From: Holacanthus passer | Taxonomy: Eukaryota > Chordata > Actinopteri > Pomacanthidae | Assembly: GCA_025331565.1 (NCBI GenBank) | Contig: JAFREQ010000042.1 | Location: 2,511,001 to 2,575,000, forward strand | Direction: 5' to 3' | Length of the DNA: 64,000 nucleotides | Shown here: in pieces, positions 63,988 through 64,000 of the stretch | Layout: each line of letters begins with the position of its first letter | Position numbering within the stretch: position 1 is the first letter of the stretch | Position numbers and translations under genes: made by a program | Notes under the pieces: generated by a model | The model's input: the letters and a program-made list of their open reading frames with translations, nothing else | The model's database searches: none | Told to the model about the DNA's origin: nothing

Positions 63988-64000
63988 CTCGAGGAGATTA
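63988..64000 (-). other. possible splice donor at the right edge
   Basis: The minus strand reads CTCGAG|GTGAGTCATAC at 63978-63993, a strong 5' splice-site consensus. An exon running off the right edge of the window is possible, perhaps belonging to the same unassigned gene as the block at 61913-62040. Only 13 bases of the putative exon are present. Confidence 0.2.

Noticed and set aside
1..64000. CRISPR arrays, tRNA or rRNA genes, viral genes or a novel defence-like cluster
   Set aside because: No array of regular repeats with unique spacers, no tRNA cloverleaf and no rRNA-like sequence were seen. All recognised genes are ordinary vertebrate signalling genes.

Overview
The window is vertebrate genomic DNA, almost certainly from a ray-finned (teleost) fish. 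It has long multi-exon genes with GT-AG introns, CpG-rich first exons, an AT-rich background with many CA/TG microsatellites, and several dispersed repeat families that resemble common fish repeats. Nothing prokaryotic or viral was recognised.

Layout. Four protein-coding genes could be rebuilt exon by exon with consistent splice phases. (1) rasip1, minus strand, about 1.1-13.1 kb. The 3' end lies off the left edge; 10 coding exons (814 residues) are present, including a 38-bp micro-exon. (2) grap2 (GADS-like SH3-SH2-SH3 adaptor), plus strand, 24.68-29.58 kb, 7 coding exons, 289 residues. (3) fam83f, plus strand, 31.11-41.15 kb, 5 exons, 532 residues, ending in a CAAX box. (4) cyth4 (cytohesin-4, Sec7 plus PH Arf-GEF), minus strand, 44.49-51.27 kb, 13 exons, 401 residues, tail-to-tail with fam83f. 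Two exon-like stretches on the minus strand at 61.9-63.1 kb may be the start of a further gene that I could not identify.

The rest is intronic or intergenic. 14.1-24.6 kb and 51.3-61.9 kb hold no convincing gene. They contain microsatellites, minisatellites, a decayed L2-like LINE reverse transcriptase fragment (4.4-4.8 kb), a 310-bp inverted-repeat transposon relic (57.1-57.4 kb), and copies of at least six dispersed repeat families.

How the genes relate. Three of the four products are signalling or adaptor proteins of blood, immune or endothelial cells (Rasip1: Rap1/Ras effector in endothelium; Grap2: LAT/SLP-76 adaptor; Cyth4: PIP3-dependent Arf-GEF). Fam83f is a CK1-binding scaffold. From memory of human gene maps, GRAP2, FAM83F and CYTH4 lie on 22q13.1, while RASIP1 lies on 19q13.33 near CYTH2 and FAM83E. 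RADIL, the RASIP1 paralogue, lies on 7p22 with CYTH3. The window therefore joins parts that mammals keep on separate 2R paralogous segments. I saw no evidence of an undescribed molecular system; the best leads are this linkage, the Fam83f lipidation signal and the unassigned exons.
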